The notes: generated by a model from the sequence alone, not told the origin. DNA of 64,000 nucleotides from Isoetes taiwanensis (GCA_021234155.1 JAJEKV010000003.1:14676386-14740385), one strand, 5' to 3'; positions 23,291-35,129 are shown, counted from the stretch's first letter. Translations and numbers: made by a program.

Positions 23291-23772
23291 AGAATACGCA
23301 TTTTATATGGAACGGCGCCAGTCCAATTATACGAGGAGAATACGCGTTTTATACGGAGCGGTGCCGATCCAGTTATATGAGTTTATCTCGCAATTCTGGA
23401 GCGACCAAACCCGAGCGATGCCGCTGTTGGGTTTTGGCACCCTTCCTCGACCTTTTTCCGCTGGGTGATGACCCCTTTAGGATATTTAGACCATGCCCGA
23501 CGCGCTGGAGCAAAAATTGCCTCAATCCGAGTTACCTAGAGAAAGTTATGGCCTCTGGAAGAAAGGGACTGCATTCGGCCGAAACTGAACATAACTTCAT
23601 CTTAATATTTGGAATTTTTCTTCTTAACTAGCTCAATCCTCGTATACTAAGGCCAAAACTCATCCTACTTAAAGATTTGGTGTAAGTTTCCTACATTGGA
23701 GGTCCCCTTACTATCTAACGGTCTAACGAGTTAGACATGGCCAGTGCTATGATCTGGTCCACCAAAATCATG

Positions 23773-23784
23773 GCTCTGATACCA
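23773..23784 (-). other. Primer-binding site for initiator tRNA-Met
   Basis: The minus strand reads TGGTATCAGAGC, the standard plant retrotransposon primer site complementary to the 3' end of tRNA-iMet. It lies one base from a TG...-starting (plus strand) LTR edge at 23786. This orients an LTR element on the minus strand with its 5' LTR to the right; its internal region to the left is not recognisable. Confidence 0.75.
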
Positions 23785-23785
23785 C

Positions 23786-25200
23786 TGTGGCGCTCCCTGA
23801 ATCCATACGATGCTCCCATCGTATAAATACGGGAAATTCCCCTCCCATGGCGAATCCATCACCACCGGAAAGGCCCTCCGTCTGACTCGGACCACTTGTG
23901 ATGGCCAAGTGTCTGGGTGAAGGACACGGAGGTGTCATTCGTCCCACACCTTCTATGGGAATCCTATATAACGGAAGCGTACATACATGTTAGCACCTAG
24001 CAATAATACTAATAAATAATATACCACCATGAAGGGTGGCCCATCATCATCAGTACAACTAACAACAGAATACCACTTAACAAAGGAAATACACCATAAC
24101 TAAGGGCTCTACCCCGGGCTCAGACTCCATGAGGGTGACTGACGGTCAGGGCCTCAAGATAACAGTAGACAGAGGTATAACATGGCGTGGGCTGGCATAA
24201 GACAATGGCTAGGGTAGTCCACTCCATCTGCCCCTCCTGTGCACACTTTGCAGATAGGCTGAATCATGCTATGACGTGCTTATAGCCCTCCGGAGACGCA
24301 ATCCCAAGGAATCACCCTTCGGGACTACTCCGGGTTACATCTCCCCGGTCCGATGAGGCAGGTCAGAGAGGCGTCTCCTCCCCGAGCATGACGGATCCCT
24401 GGGTGTGCTAGAGAACACATGCCGCATTAGCGACCCCCCCATCCGTACCCGACTTACTCCCCTAAATCTAAAGGACAGCTCACCAACCCGTTCGAGCCCA
24501 GGGAGGCCATATAGGCTCCTCCCTCCGACCCAGAGAGTGTCAGACCCATATCCGGCCCACATACAGTGACCGGCTATAAGCCTAGCACACTATAGGAGTC
24601 CTGTAGCCGCGCTAGGCAAGACCCCACCCCCGATTCACCATCATACTCGTTGTCTGGTGCTGAACAGGGAAAAAATTAGTGGCTAATCTTAGCTAAATGG
24701 CGAAATTTTAGACAGGTTGGGAAAAAAAACGGCTAAACTATGGCCCTTTTTGGGCCGAAAAAAAAGAAAATATTAGCCAAGTCTATTTCACACCCCACCT
24801 CCATTTCATCCGACTTTAGCTAATCGTAAGAAAGTATAAGTGCTTTTATTTCAAATTTGACGTACTTTAGCCAACTTATTTTATAACCTTTATATCTATT
24901 ATGATCAGTTAATATTTAAGTCTTAAATTAGTGCAAAATAGCTAAATGATAGAAGATTTTTTTTTTAAACATAAGTTTAGCCGAACGTAAGAAAGTAGAG
25001 GTGGCAAAATTTGGAAAGATTAGCTAAACGTTAGAAGTTTTCATTTCAACTTTTGGCATACTTTAGCCAAGTCTATTTCACCACTTTGGATTTAGAAGTT
25101 CCTTATTTTTTTCCCTGGTGCTGAACCACATCATAGCATCCACAGCCAGGTTGGCTCTTGTGCACAGGCCGCATTTACTGGGATTTAAGGGTTCTATCTA
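23786..25200 (-). mobile_element. LTR of a minus-strand retrotransposon, carrying a MITE
   Basis: The LTR edge (plus strand TGTGGCGCTCCCTG) abuts the primer site. A related LTR edge, TGTGACGCTTCCC, interrupts the RT fragment at 35821, and the two share further blocks (GGAAGCGTACAT/GGAAGCATAAGT and TTAGCACTAGCAATA-like). The right boundary could not be fixed and is a guess; a MITE sits inside at 24666-25116. Confidence 0.55.
24666..25116. mobile_element. Mutator-like MITE with 10-bp target duplication
   Basis: The 451-bp insert starts AGGGAAAAAATTAG and ends TTATTTTTTTCCCT (terminal inverted repeat AGGGAAAAAA). It is flanked by perfect 10-bp direct repeats GGTGCTGAAC at 24656-24665 and 25117-25126. 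A target duplication of 9-11 bp is the signature of Mutator-like elements. Inside, phrases such as TTTAGCCAAGTCTATTTCA and GTAAGAAAGTA recur. No coding. Confidence 0.85.
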
Positions 25201-25790
25201 GGAGCATCTCTACTTCTAGAGGGCCTTTGGGTCTCTACCCCCCTTTTTACCCATACAACACATGAGAAACAGAAAGAAAGCTATCCTTATACATCCATCC
25301 ATCCATAGCTTCGAATAGAACATAAAATAGAGATTAACCATACATCTATTCATACAAGGGTTAATCCTAGCTACCTTCTGAGCATACAAGGGTTAGTCCT
25401 ATGACTATCCAAGAATCCGAGCTATCTACGTACTAACCGGGATCAAGCTAGGTCCACTATCGCTCGGGTTCTCCATCCTTCTGGCTGGAACAAGGTGGAA
25501 CAACAGCTCCTCCTCCACCAACCTCCCCCAATTCGAATTGGGGCAAATGGGGGTGTAAAACCCCAATTTGGGTCCCAAGTTAGTAACTCTCCCTTGCCCA
25601 ATCTATTTGGGCCAGGTGGCAACTCTGGGTTGGCTAATATTAACTAATTTAATAATTTAGCCCCTTTTAATATTAGGTTAAGCCCTAAATTCGAATTAGG
25701 GTTATGGGTTAGGTTTCCACCTTTATAATTTAATTATTAACATAGCTAACCTTAGCTTATGAATAATTAATGTGTCATTAATTATTCATA
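25127..25790. other. Non-coding interval
   Basis: I see no gene or element here beyond what may be the rest of the LTR that starts at 23786. It becomes AT-rich toward 25790. Confidence 0.4.
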
Positions 25791-26168
25791 GTGACGTGTC
25801 ATGTATTTATACTTAAAAGGCGTATAAATATGTGGAACGTCACAAGTAGCCTGCCAGACATCAGTTTCACTACCCACTTTGGTGAATCAGGCAACGCTAC
25901 AATGGCGGAGAAGGATGAGATAGTAGATGAGATTGGAGCAGGGGAGAATCTTGATGCCCGTCTTGGCCTCAAGATGTTCAAGCATGAAGTTGAGACAGTC
26001 AACTATTCCATAACAGATCTACTTGGTTTGTCGTGCTACATTCTTTATTCCTACATCGAGTCTAAATATTCGGAGGCAAACATAGTCAATTGTGGTGATC
26101 TATGTGGAAGAAGAACTACAGATTGCAAATTGATGCAAGCCGTAAAAGACACGACCACTGCAGTATAA
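25791..26168 (+). CDS. Unrecognised ORF (125 residues)
   Basis: The frame (ACMTCHV-type start region, containing MAEKDEIVDEIGAGENLDA) has no family I recognise. It lies 85 bp upstream of, and on the same strand as, the DUF7869-like fragment, so it may be an upstream exon of that gene. A more conservative start is the internal ATG of MAEKDEIVDE. Low confidence that it is real. Confidence 0.3.
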   Translation: MTCHVFILKRRINMWNVTSSLPDISFTTHFGESGNATMAEKDEIVDEIGAGENLDARLGLKMFKHEVETVNYSITDLLGLSCYILYSYIESKYSEANIVNCGDLCGRRTTDCKLMQAVKDTTTAV

Positions 26169-26253
26169 GCTAGCGCGGACACAAGAGATGATGTCCTCAT
26201 CTTTTAGTGCCAACTTAGAAGCCTTCAAACCTTTTCCTTGAAATCTCTACGCA

Positions 26254-27402
26254 GTTGGATAATGCATCTGGTCAAGATAAAAATAGATACGTGTTCTCCT
26301 ACATCTCTTATTTGACATGGCTTAAGGTATTTGATGAGATTCAGGTTGGCTTCATGATGGTTGAGCACACTCATGACGATATCGATGCATTGTATAGGAA
26401 CTTTTCGACATTAATGAGTTCATCGGATGCTTTAAGTTTGCCTGAGTTGGTTTACTTGTTTAGCAAGTGCAATGCAAAGTCTCTTGTTCCATATTTTGTG
26501 GATGAAGTTCCAGATTGGAAAGGCTTTGTCAAGGGATATATCTCTGATAAAGGCCAACATCTAACAGGTCATACCGACCCATTACTATTCCAATTTAAAA
26601 TGGATGGGAAATGGCCCATTATGCAATATAAGATGTGGCCAACCCATAAAAGTGGATTTCAGAAAAAGGAATAAGAATATGAAAGGAGGATGAAAATGGT
26701 GAGCCAACGTTACCAATAGGGGTGCCTTAAAATATCCCTCCAAGGAAGACATTAAAAGATCTCCCTAGCCTGGCAGACAACATCAGCAAGTACATAGCGT
26801 TATGGAACTCCTTTTACAAAAATCAAGAAGATAGTGGATTTGCACGATAGTACAAAGCAACTATGGATTAGTGGACCGAGATTCTTTTATGTTTGGAAGA
26901 TGTATCTCCAAGACGACCTCAAAATGATAACTTTTGGTTGCGTACAAGGCAAGAACCTCTACAAGCTGCCTTTACTCCAGAGGTCGATGAAGTCATCGTG
27001 CTTGTAAGACCTTTGCCTTCTTATTGTGGGCCAGCAGATGGGCGTCCAGTGTTGCCTATGGATGAGTTCGATCCTCATGCACATGTTACGAAAGGTATGT
27101 TTGTTTTAGTCCGACTTGGAAACGATGAAACTGCAACGTGATTGGGCTATATAGAAGAAGATGCCATCTTGGATCCAGAGTCTACCAATTATGGCCATAT
27201 TTATGTATCATGGTGGATGCCTGTTAATCGTGACTATACAGGTTGCTTAACTAAACATTGGCGACCCAATCCATCAAATCCATCAAGGTATGAGAAGTTA
27301 GATGCTATACATTATGCATGGGATGTAAATGGCAAAAGACTGAAGACTGTTCAGATTCCAAAATACATTGTTGACATGTGGGGGGGTCATAGCATCAGCT
27401 AA
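26254..27402 (+). pseudogene. Decayed DUF7869-like gene (transposase-like family)
   Basis: The first part (26255-26674) gives LDNASGQDKNRYVFSYISYL and MMVEHTHDDIDALYRNFS, closely resembling the conserved core of the DUF7869 family (LDN...NKN...; GHTHxDID), then DWKGFVKGYI and a GHT-containing stretch. It seems to start at a splice acceptor (TACGCAG/TTGGAT). A second frame (about 26740-27402) continues with LADNISKYIALWNSFYKN, LRTRQEP and a C-terminal KGMFVLVRLGNDE ... IYVSWWMPVNRDY region like a small tudor/chromo-type barrel. This frame has stops TAG 26848, TAG 26869 and TGA 27139. The family is described as uncharacterised; a transposase origin is my inference. Broken. Confidence 0.6.
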
Positions 27403-27479
27403 AGGCTCTCAATCTCGGTCATGTTTTCGATAATCATATTGTATGTAATTTCTCTTGTGACTATAATGGTAATGCATCA

Positions 27480-27710
27480 ATAGTTACTTAGCATTATTGG
27501 TATTATTGGTATACTTACGCATTTTGGCATTATTTTGTATACTTTCAGCATTCTGGAATTATTGGTATACTTTTAGCATTATCAGCATTATTGATGTAAT
27601 ACTTCAGCATTTTGGTATAATACTTAAGCATTATTGGTATAATACTTGGTATAATACTCCAGCATTACTGGTATAATACTTCAGCATTATTGGATTTGTA
27701 GCTATAAAAT
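27480..27710. repeat. Degenerate tandem repeat (CAGCATTATTGGTATAATACTT)n
   Basis: About nine imperfect units of roughly 20-27 bp containing GCATTATTGGTATA-type words follow one another, directly downstream of the DUF7869-like fragment. It is followed by a second low-complexity block (27715-27870) made of CTCCTTGTTCCTTG-type units. Confidence 0.7.
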
Positions 27711-27714
27711 TTTT

Positions 27715-27870
27715 CACCCTGTTTTTCCTTCTCACCCTTGTCTGCTCCTTGTTCCTTGTGTGCTCCATGCTCCTTGCTCCTTCTTCCTTGTTTCTTGCTC
27801 TGTGTTCCTTTCTCCATGCTCCTTGTTCCTTGCTCCGTGTTCTGTATTCCTTACTCCTTGTTTGCTTTTG
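27715..27870. repeat. (CTCCTTG/TTCCTTG)n low-complexity block
   Basis: Variants of a 7-bp word (CTCCTTG, TTCCTTG, CTCCATG, CTCCGTG) are repeated about twenty times, ending just before the ATG at 27874. On the minus strand this gives a spurious Arg/Lys/Glu-rich frame. Confidence 0.75.
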
Positions 27871-27873
27871 CAA

Positions 27874-28467
27874 ATGATTAATTTTCAACACAATCCTCCA
27901 TGGACTTCTCCAAAAAGCCTGCAAGCATGCTCCAGGCATTCTTTGCGGCCGACTCAAGATGAGTTGTTTGACCATTTCTTGAAGTGGAGGTTGCGCCATA
28001 GTTCCACCAAGGAGCTTGCAAGGCAGTTGATCAACTTTATTCTCGAGCGATTTCCTTGTGGTCATGAAACACTGACGGAAATTAATCCATCTGAATACTG
28101 GAGGAGACTTACATTAGTGGGAATTCTTGAACCCCCTCCTGATCTGGACGAGAGGCTACACCAGTTAAGGGTTGTGCTTTCTTCTGGTTATTATGCACAC
28201 TTTCTGGATCAATACATACCGGAGATCATTCCCGAAACTAGTAATAGACAGATGTATGGCCTTATTAACAAGTACTACCATGAGTACAACAACTTTGTGG
28301 AGTTGGGTCTGCCCTTCTTCTGTGACATTGATTATGTAGAATTACTTTTTATATTGTCTAGGTACCCCATCTGGTGGGATACAACAGACTGGGATGAGCG
28401 TGAGCTGCGTGAACTCTGGTTTCCTAACCCAGCTGGGTGGGTCAGACCTCTCAGGGGAAGGGGTTGA
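27874..28467 (+). CDS. Unrecognised ORF (197 residues)
   Basis: From ATG (MINFQHNPPW) the frame is open for 197 residues with a natural composition: FLKWRLRHSSTKELARQLIN, YWRRLTLVGILEPPPDL, YYAHFLDQYIPEI and WWDTTDWDERELRELW. I recognise no family. The region before the ATG is low-complexity, so that start is preferred. It sits between the DUF7869-like fragment and a LINE fragment and may belong to either mobile unit. Confidence 0.4.
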   Translation: MINFQHNPPWTSPKSLQACSRHSLRPTQDELFDHFLKWRLRHSSTKELARQLINFILERFPCGHETLTEINPSEYWRRLTLVGILEPPPDLDERLHQLRVVLSSGYYAHFLDQYIPEIIPETSNRQMYGLINKYYHEYNNFVELGLPFFCDIDYVELLFILSRYPIWWDTTDWDERELRELWFPNPAGWVRPLRGRG

Positions 28468-28779
28468 CCATACTACTGTGGTCTCCAGTAACCTTTGGTA
28501 TCTATCATAGTTATTGTGTTTCGAAGTAGGTGTATGATACTGTGTTAATATGTTTTCTAAATATTCATGTGCTTGTCACCGTTGAGAAGCTGGATCCAGC
28601 TCTTGGAACTTGGATAGAATCAACAAGTAACAGTAATGTTTCGCCATCAGAGCCTATCACAATGCCCACTAATGAGGACAGAGTAGACATGATAGACATG
28701 TCCACTCATACTTTGACTGAGGAGTTGTTGCGCACCTCCACTCCTGACACAGATATGCCACTAGAGGACAGTATGTCCA

Positions 28780-29335
28780 CACAGATCCTAAATCTGTGTA
28801 TTGTTGGTATTGAGGGAGATGAGCCTTTGTCCTGCTACAAATGAGGCAGCATGTTTCTTTATCGAGGTGATGCACATCCAGGCGGATGGCATCATCTCGC
28901 TACAACGGGTTGGAGCAACATGTCTTGGTCATCCTCGTCACATGTAGACTAGTTCAAAGATGCCATCTCCTGGTTATATATAGTGAGGCATGGCAATCAT
29001 CAAAAAGGGACCACCTTCTCCATCCAAGAGGATCTCTTACTCTAACACAACTTTGCAGACGAAGAGAGGAGTTACGTGAGGTAAAGGAAGCTCGCTTGTA
29101 ACGAAAATGGGCAGTATACAGAGGGGGGCATGCTATCATGAGGGATCAATGGCCCTCTGATTCGTGGACAATTTCTGTAGAGTCCACCTTTACTCTAGAT
29201 GTGTTATTATTTGTTATTTATATTTTGTTATTATGTTTTGTGATGGGACTTAGTCTCCAAGTTTCATTCGAGGCTTCGGTCCTTTGTGTGTACCCTTTCT
29301 ATAACCTGCTTGAATTTCCATGGATGTAAAAAACC
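28780..29335 (+). pseudogene. LINE ORF1 fragment (ORF2 absent)
   Basis: Split over several frames, the order of motifs copies ORF1 of the LINE at 14.1 kb: LCIVGIEGDE (there LRVIGIEEE), ACFFIEVM (ITFFKEQM), LQRVG, HPRHM (FRHII), KGTTFSIQEDL (KGTSFRVCEDL), VKEAR ... KWAVYRGG (VKEARDAGKWAVYRNG). After about 200 bp the (CTAT)n tail starts, with no ORF2 between. It is therefore another internally deleted LINE, on the plus strand, and is frame-broken. Confidence 0.7.
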
Positions 29336-29533
<198 letters not shown>

Positions 29534-29863
29534 CATCCTACGTGTTGGCGCTAAATTCGCGGCATAAAAAATGCACTCTACTGAACTTTGGTTGGAGCAT
29601 TGCTAGCAATAAATGATTGCCTCTTCTTCCCCCTCCCTCCCCCACTAGAAGTGATTATTTTATAGGAAGTTTAGAATCATTCGAAAAATATACTCTCGCT
29701 GAATGATCATAAAAAGCTTTATTCATAGATTGTACAAACTTTTCAAGCTTCCACTACTAGCTTGTCTTTCTAGACAATGGTTCGTGCACTTTGTAAAACA
29801 TGTTCTTAGGTGTTGTTGTATACATATATAGTAAATCTTTTATTTGAGTAGAAAAGGCCTCAT
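29534..29863. other. Spacer between LINE tail and C2 gene
   Basis: Contains the 3' UTR side of the C2 gene; nothing else recognised. Confidence 0.4.
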
Positions 29864-30538
29864 TCAGTCTTCCTGAAATAAGTAGTGCATCAAGAGATGA
29901 ACAATAAAAAGCAATATTCAAACCACCATGTATATGTCAAAATCAAAGCACATACCTTGGGAGTGAAAGTGAGAGATATTTTGATATATCCTTTCGGTTT
30001 TCCTGAAGCTTGAAGAATGTCATAAGCAATTGGTGGCAGCTTTCTCATCTTGAAGACATCCTTGAGTGCTATTCTGCTTAGAGAGCAAAATCATGTTGCT
30101 CTTAGCATACAATCTTGTGATATTATCATTGCTACAATATCGACATACCTAGCACTTCCAATAAAATGATCTTCTCCTAATAAATGCTCGTCATAGATCT
30201 TAATGAAAATCTCTGTGACTCCAGCATCAATATCAAATCTAAACCTTTGATTCCATATAGGCTTTGATCCAAAATCTGAAAGAGTCAACATTGATTTGTT
30301 TGATAAAAATAAAACTCATTGGCTTCATATATGAATGCAAAACATACGCTTAGCTGTAGTAGTCCTACTACATTTTGTGGAGCATGTAATCAACACAAAT
30401 GGACTAGCTTTTCCTGTAAGCAAATTAGCCATTAATGTTTTTCTTATAGATCGAATAGAGCGGGTGATAATTACCAAATATGTCGACTTTGATTCCATTT
30501 GCACTTAGAATAAGAACATCTATGACTCCCATTGACAT
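29864..30538 (-). CDS. Small C2-domain protein, five exons
   Basis: Exons on the minus strand read 30538-30475, 30413-30348, 30275-30149, 30073-29956 and a final 29872-29864 (Glu-Asp-stop). All introns have GT-AG ends and the phases agree throughout; the coding length is 384 nt, 127 residues. The protein is a single C2 domain: MSMGVIDVLILSANGIK, FGKASPFVLITCSTK, SKPIWNQRFRFDI, IFIKIYDEHLLGEDHFIGSA, and PIAYDILQASGKPKGYIKI. It resembles plant ERG1/16-kDa phloem-protein-type C2 proteins that bind membranes. The first Ca-site motif usually DPY is SPF here, and several Asp are missing, so Ca binding may be weak. The last nine-base exon is the least certain part. Confidence 0.8.
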
Positions 30539-31410
30539 CCTTGTGATGAAGCAAGCTCGTATCACAGGTTTCTAGTTTAGCATTCTTAAATGTTAAACCT
30601 TTATAGCAACTAAATTCAATAAAATAATACTAGAAGAAGACATGTATGAAGAGATGTATAACCTACTTGTGAAGGACAATGAATGCAAATATTTATAAAG
30701 TATTATAGATGTCAGAATGTACACTTAGCTTTAAGCATCATTTGGACCGCTTTCATCATCATTATGCTATTTGTTTGTGAAACAACTACCTTTTATAGGT
30801 ACTTTTTTGACTTAAATATAACACAAACTTTCTTCTCTACCCCTTTAAATGCATATTGCCAAAACGAAGACATGCATATTGCCACGGCTAATTTGACCAA
30901 AATAGAAACCTTTGATAGTAATACAAGTCTCATAGTGGGTTCGTATAACTTTATGCTTTTCAACTATTCATGATATCTTTATTCCCCTCAAGAGAGAGGG
31001 AAAAGAAAAAAACCCATGGAAAATTGTGCTTCTATATTAATCTAGAAACTCATTGAAAGACACGGCATGAATGCAATATTCTTGATCCATGAGATAGGAA
31101 ATTGCTACTTTCTCTCAATAAATGAGTTCAATTACATGAAAGTGTCATACTTGCAATTCTTTATTGATTCTTAACTTACAAATGATATTCATTCACATAA
31201 ATCCAATCTTGGGTGCTCTATCAATTATGGGGTATAAATAATCCTGACGCATTGTAGAGCAAAAACAATAGATTGAAAAAAGAATGTGTCTATCTAAGAA
31301 GAACCTTATTTTAAACTTGGAGGCAAAGCATAAATGATTTTCTCAAACAATTGAAAACTAGATTTGAATTTTAGCTATTTCCATTGAGTTTCATATTGTC
31401 CATTTAATAA
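30539..31410. other. Upstream region of the C2 gene, no gene seen
   Basis: AT-rich DNA that should include the promoter of the C2 gene. No coding or repeat structure is recognised. Confidence 0.4.
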
Positions 31411-31544
31411 ATGATGATTTTGGGCAGGGCTAGCATGGTGCATTTATCTTATAGACTAGTCACCGCTAGGGATGAAAAGAAACACCCGTTGTCTCCTCCA
31501 CCTCCCCCTACCCCTCCTTTCCATGTTTTATGCATCCCTGTCGA

Positions 31545-31590
31545 TGAAAGCCCTTCTATAATATTCTATTCTATTCAATTTTTTAGGAAG
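31545..31590 (+). mobile_element. Possible LINE tail (TTCTA)n
   Basis: TAATATTCTATTCTATTC resembles the 3' end of the LINE at 33.45 kb (TATTATATTCTATTCTATTC). Only the tail-like end is seen. Confidence 0.35.
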
Positions 31591-31611
31591 ACTATTTATG
31601 ATTGTAGAGTT

Positions 31612-32180
31612 TCTTTTTTTTTTGAAGAACTGTGTCATCAATATATTAAAAGAATGGTAATGTTACAAAGCAAGTGAGGAGGAAGGAGAACTGCCCCAAA
31701 GAGACAGCGATACCTCGACACTCCACAACAAACTCACAGAAAAACTGCAACTCTACTGCTGTACAAACCGACCATCACCATCTACAACACCCAAGAAGTC
31801 CCGCCAAATGGCAAACTTCCGCTCTACTACTCCCGGGAACACCAGAAAGCTTTGAAATAGCTTGTACCTGAGTCGAGGAATCAGAGAGTTTCTTAACCAC
31901 GGGCCCTTGCAAATTCTAATGATCGGACCGTTCGGTATTGTTGGATCCAATGAGATTATTTTACATAACCTCCTGAATATTCTATTTTTATTCCACGGCT
32001 TATCATTGATAACTTCCCGGAATTCTTTGTAGGAGAATCTTTGTTGCGCCATAGCTTCGGTTGTTGTTGTCGCCATAGCTTGAATTGCCAGCTTGAAATG
32101 CCGATCTCCAGATGCCATAGCTTGAATCGCCATAGCTTGATTCGCCAGCTTGAAATGCGATAGCTTGATATGTCGACCTT
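31612..32180 (-). mobile_element. Poly-A retroposon with repeated 5' part
   Basis: The left end is a T run (31614-31624), i.e. a poly-A tail on the minus strand. A 126-residue minus frame (31753-32133) reads FSYKEFREVINDKPWNKNRI and LRYKLFQSFLVFPGVVERKF, not recognised. Its first part (about 32046-32176) is a degenerate tandem repeat of the plus-strand type GCCATAGCTTGAATC / CGCCAGCTTGAAATGC, giving Ala-Ile-Gln-Ala-Met in the frame. The layout resembles the repeat-headed LINE at 12.7-15 kb. Confidence 0.45.
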
Positions 32181-32629
32181 CAGCCAGCCCTACCTCTGTT
32201 TACCTTTATTTTTCGAAAGAATAGCCCATGGATGTCTCTGAAGAGGCCTTAGCTTCCTCCCAGGCTCAGCGAGGTACTTTTCTTTCCCATGGATTTGCAA
32301 GAACCCTTTTCTTTAATGATTTGGTGGGCGTTCATAAGGTCTGCTGAAAGGTTTGGTAAAATGTCCGATTTGCATATATGTGCTTAGAAGCACATATTTC
32401 AAATTTATATGCCATATATTTCCATCAAATCTGACCATGTATCTCGTCCTTTCAATCACTGATTATTATTGCTGCAATGCGGCTATGGCATTTTTTCCTC
32501 TTGCTTCAATGCATGCATGTTATTCTTTCCTTTGTTTTTGACCCAGCTACTTTCTTCTGATTTTGATGCAGAACATACAAATTCCAAATATGATTTTTAT
32601 GCTTTAGCATGGTTCCAATACCCAAAGAA

Positions 32630-32760
32630 CTTGCTCATGCCAGTGGTTAAGGGAGGTCAACCTCCTTCTCTCGAGAGCCATGCAAAATAACCCTCTTCGC
32701 ATGCCGGCCTTGAGGGTTACCCTCTCAAGGAGGAGGTTAACCTCCTCTTAAATGCCAAGA
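32630..32760. repeat. Cluster of short palindromes
   Basis: Several inverted repeats lie side by side: GGAGGTCAACCTCC near 32653, CTTGAGGGTTACCCTCTCAAG near 32709 (split hairpin), and a perfect 18-bp palindrome GAGGAGGTTAACCTCCTC at 32730-32747. They share the word AGGAGGTTAACCTCCT and may be the core of a small fold-back element. Confidence 0.55.
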
Positions 32761-32999
32761 TGCTATAAAGATAGATAGATCCAAAAGATAATATTTAATA
32801 GCCTTGCCTAACCCTATTACAACAATTCTTGCAATTTTAACCTATCCACTTGTTCTCACACCTTGGCTAAACTTAACCTAAGCCATTCACACCTCAGTTA
32901 AACTTGACCTAAGCTATTGGATCTGTAATTGTTAGATCGACGACCCAATATTTTTAAAAATGTCTGAAAATTCCCTTCCTTCCTTGTCTAGGAAAAAGC

Positions 33000-33483
33000 T
33001 TGTAGCTATTCGTATCAATTCGCACAGGGCTCCACAAGCTACGGATTCAAACAGGTAGATGGGAGCGGCTGTAATTGCCACGAGAAGCGAGATTATGTGC
33101 ATGTTGCCAGTTACAAGGTTATTGAAGATGAAAGCCATACTCTGCTAAGATGTCCTGCTTTTGAGATGGTCAGGAATCGTTATTTGACTTTAGCATTCTA
33201 TTCCACGCTCCCACAACTTCTCAGAGCCCCATCTGTGCATGACTTGATATTATACATACTTGAGGTTCTATATAATTGGGCCCTCAGTACTCATCATGCT
33301 CTACTTATATTTTTTTCTTGCTTGTTCTAGTATCATCATTACTGTAAAGGTCTTTCCCTTGAAAACTTTTTGAGGCAAAGGTTTTTTAAACCTAGTAGTA
33401 ATAGTTATACTAAGCCATTGTATGGTCCCATAGCCTCTTGGTTTTCACAGGCTAAAAAAATATTATATTCTATTCTATTCCTA
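33000..33483 (+). mobile_element. LINE 3' fragment
   Basis: Carries the ORF2 C-terminal end (SHTLLRCPAFEMVRNRYLTL, a knuckle-type H...C, then TLPQLLRAPSVHDL) and a (TTCTA)n tail at about 33464-33482. A minus-strand copy of the same piece is at 53.1-53.6 kb. Frameshifts and stops break the upstream part. It is a 5'-truncated copy. Confidence 0.8.
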
Positions 33484-35125
33484 ACAACCATAGTTTCCTT
33501 CCTCATCTCCTTCTAGCATGGCCTAGCGTTGGTCTTTGGTATGTTTATGGTTTCAGCCAAAAACATTTGCATGCAAGTTTGATTTTGCTTCTTTTATCAT
33601 TCGCAAGAATTTGCGTGCTGCCTGTAGACTCTTAAGTCTTTTTGGTGCGATGGGAGAGTTCTTCCATTTTCATAACTTTTACCACAATCGAGTGATGAAT
33701 CCGTTTGATTTCGGTTTGTCGCCCGGAATAACCTTGTGATACATAACTTCACCTAATTTATCCCCACTGGTTATTCATCAAGCAGAGGCATCCATCTTCC
33801 AGAATCCAGAATCCAGGGACTCGGCATGAGTTTGGGGCTCCGCAGAAGCTCTAAAAGTCCACGTCGTATTGCCCCGTTAAGCAAAAAATCGTCTTACCCC
33901 AACTATGGCCAGGTTTGTCTCCTGAAGGACAGGGATGAGGCTGAAGAAAGAGCATCCATTTTAGCATTGGTATTGTCTACTCTACTTGGTCTTATACATC
34001 CTTGTAACAAAAAAACATCTTGGAAATGGCAAAAGCATCAGAGGAGGGCATACATGTACATATGACAGAAGTTCTAGCGGTATGCCTACACCTACAGTTT
34101 TATCAGTCATAAAGTGTTCTGATATATCTCTGAAGCTCTACGTACAAGAGTGAAAAACATAAACTAAAGTGTTTTGTTGTATTACTAGCACGGATTATAT
34201 ATTCCATAGTTTGCATCTGTTATCTGCTAAATGCTACAGGTTCACCTCAGGAGCAAGTAGGTTGGTATAAAACTTTGTTGTTATATTCCATGTTATGACA
34301 TGATGTATTTTGCTTGCCCGCAGTCACTAGACACATTATATAGTTTTAGATCAGGGCTATGACCAGTCGAATTAGTATTCAAGCTTCTGTCTAACCCTTA
34401 TTTTGAGAGAGTGCAAGAAAGTCTAAAATGTTTCTAGTGTAAGGGTCCATAAGTTAATTAGGCTAAAATTCTGTAATAGGAAGCATTATGGCAAAAGTTT
34501 AAAAGCTGGGATACTCGTCTAAATGGCACTTTCTTGAATGATAGTTATGAAAATATTTGTCCAAGATTGGCCGAGGCTATCCTATTAGAGCTCTCAGGTG
34601 AGAACCGCAACCATTTCAGAGTTAAAGTGGTAGGCTCATGGTTGTTTATTTCATGATGTTTGCTGTAGATAGTATACCATCATCATCATTTATTGATGGA
34701 AATGTTGTTTGCAGCTTATTGGAGACTGACATAGAAGGCAAAATGTAAGAACTTAGAAGAGGCATAAATGGTTATCTGTCTATTGATGACACTTCATAAT
34801 GCTTGCAATATGTGTTGCAACGTCGAGCTAGCAAGCAAGTGCTTACACTAATCTGTTAGATCTCTTTTGTTTGACATATTCTTTTGCAAACATTTAACAA
34901 AGAAAAACTCGTATGCCGGCATGTGAAGACAAACTCATGGAGTACCATATGCTTGGGCTCAGATGACACCCAATCATTAAACATCTATGTGAAAAGGCGA
35001 CATGATACATGACGTTATAGATAACAGTAGATTCACTAAAAACCGTTGATGTATTCTCTCCCTTAAGCTTTAGCCTTGCTGCTTTAATACTTTGTCTCTC
35101 TACATGCGTTGATCCTACGGGAATA
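33484..35125. other. Intergenic, short frames only
   Basis: Frames at 33536-33739 and 33826-34065 (the latter with a Ser/Arg-rich start and KDRDEAEERASILALVL) are too short to call and match nothing I know. No RNA gene or element is recognised. Confidence 0.35.
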
Positions 35126-35129
35126 TTAG

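Noticed and set aside
27631-28065. Minus-strand Arg/Lys/Glu-rich frame
   Set aside because: It is a translation of the CTCCTTG low-complexity block; the plus frame from 27874 has natural composition.
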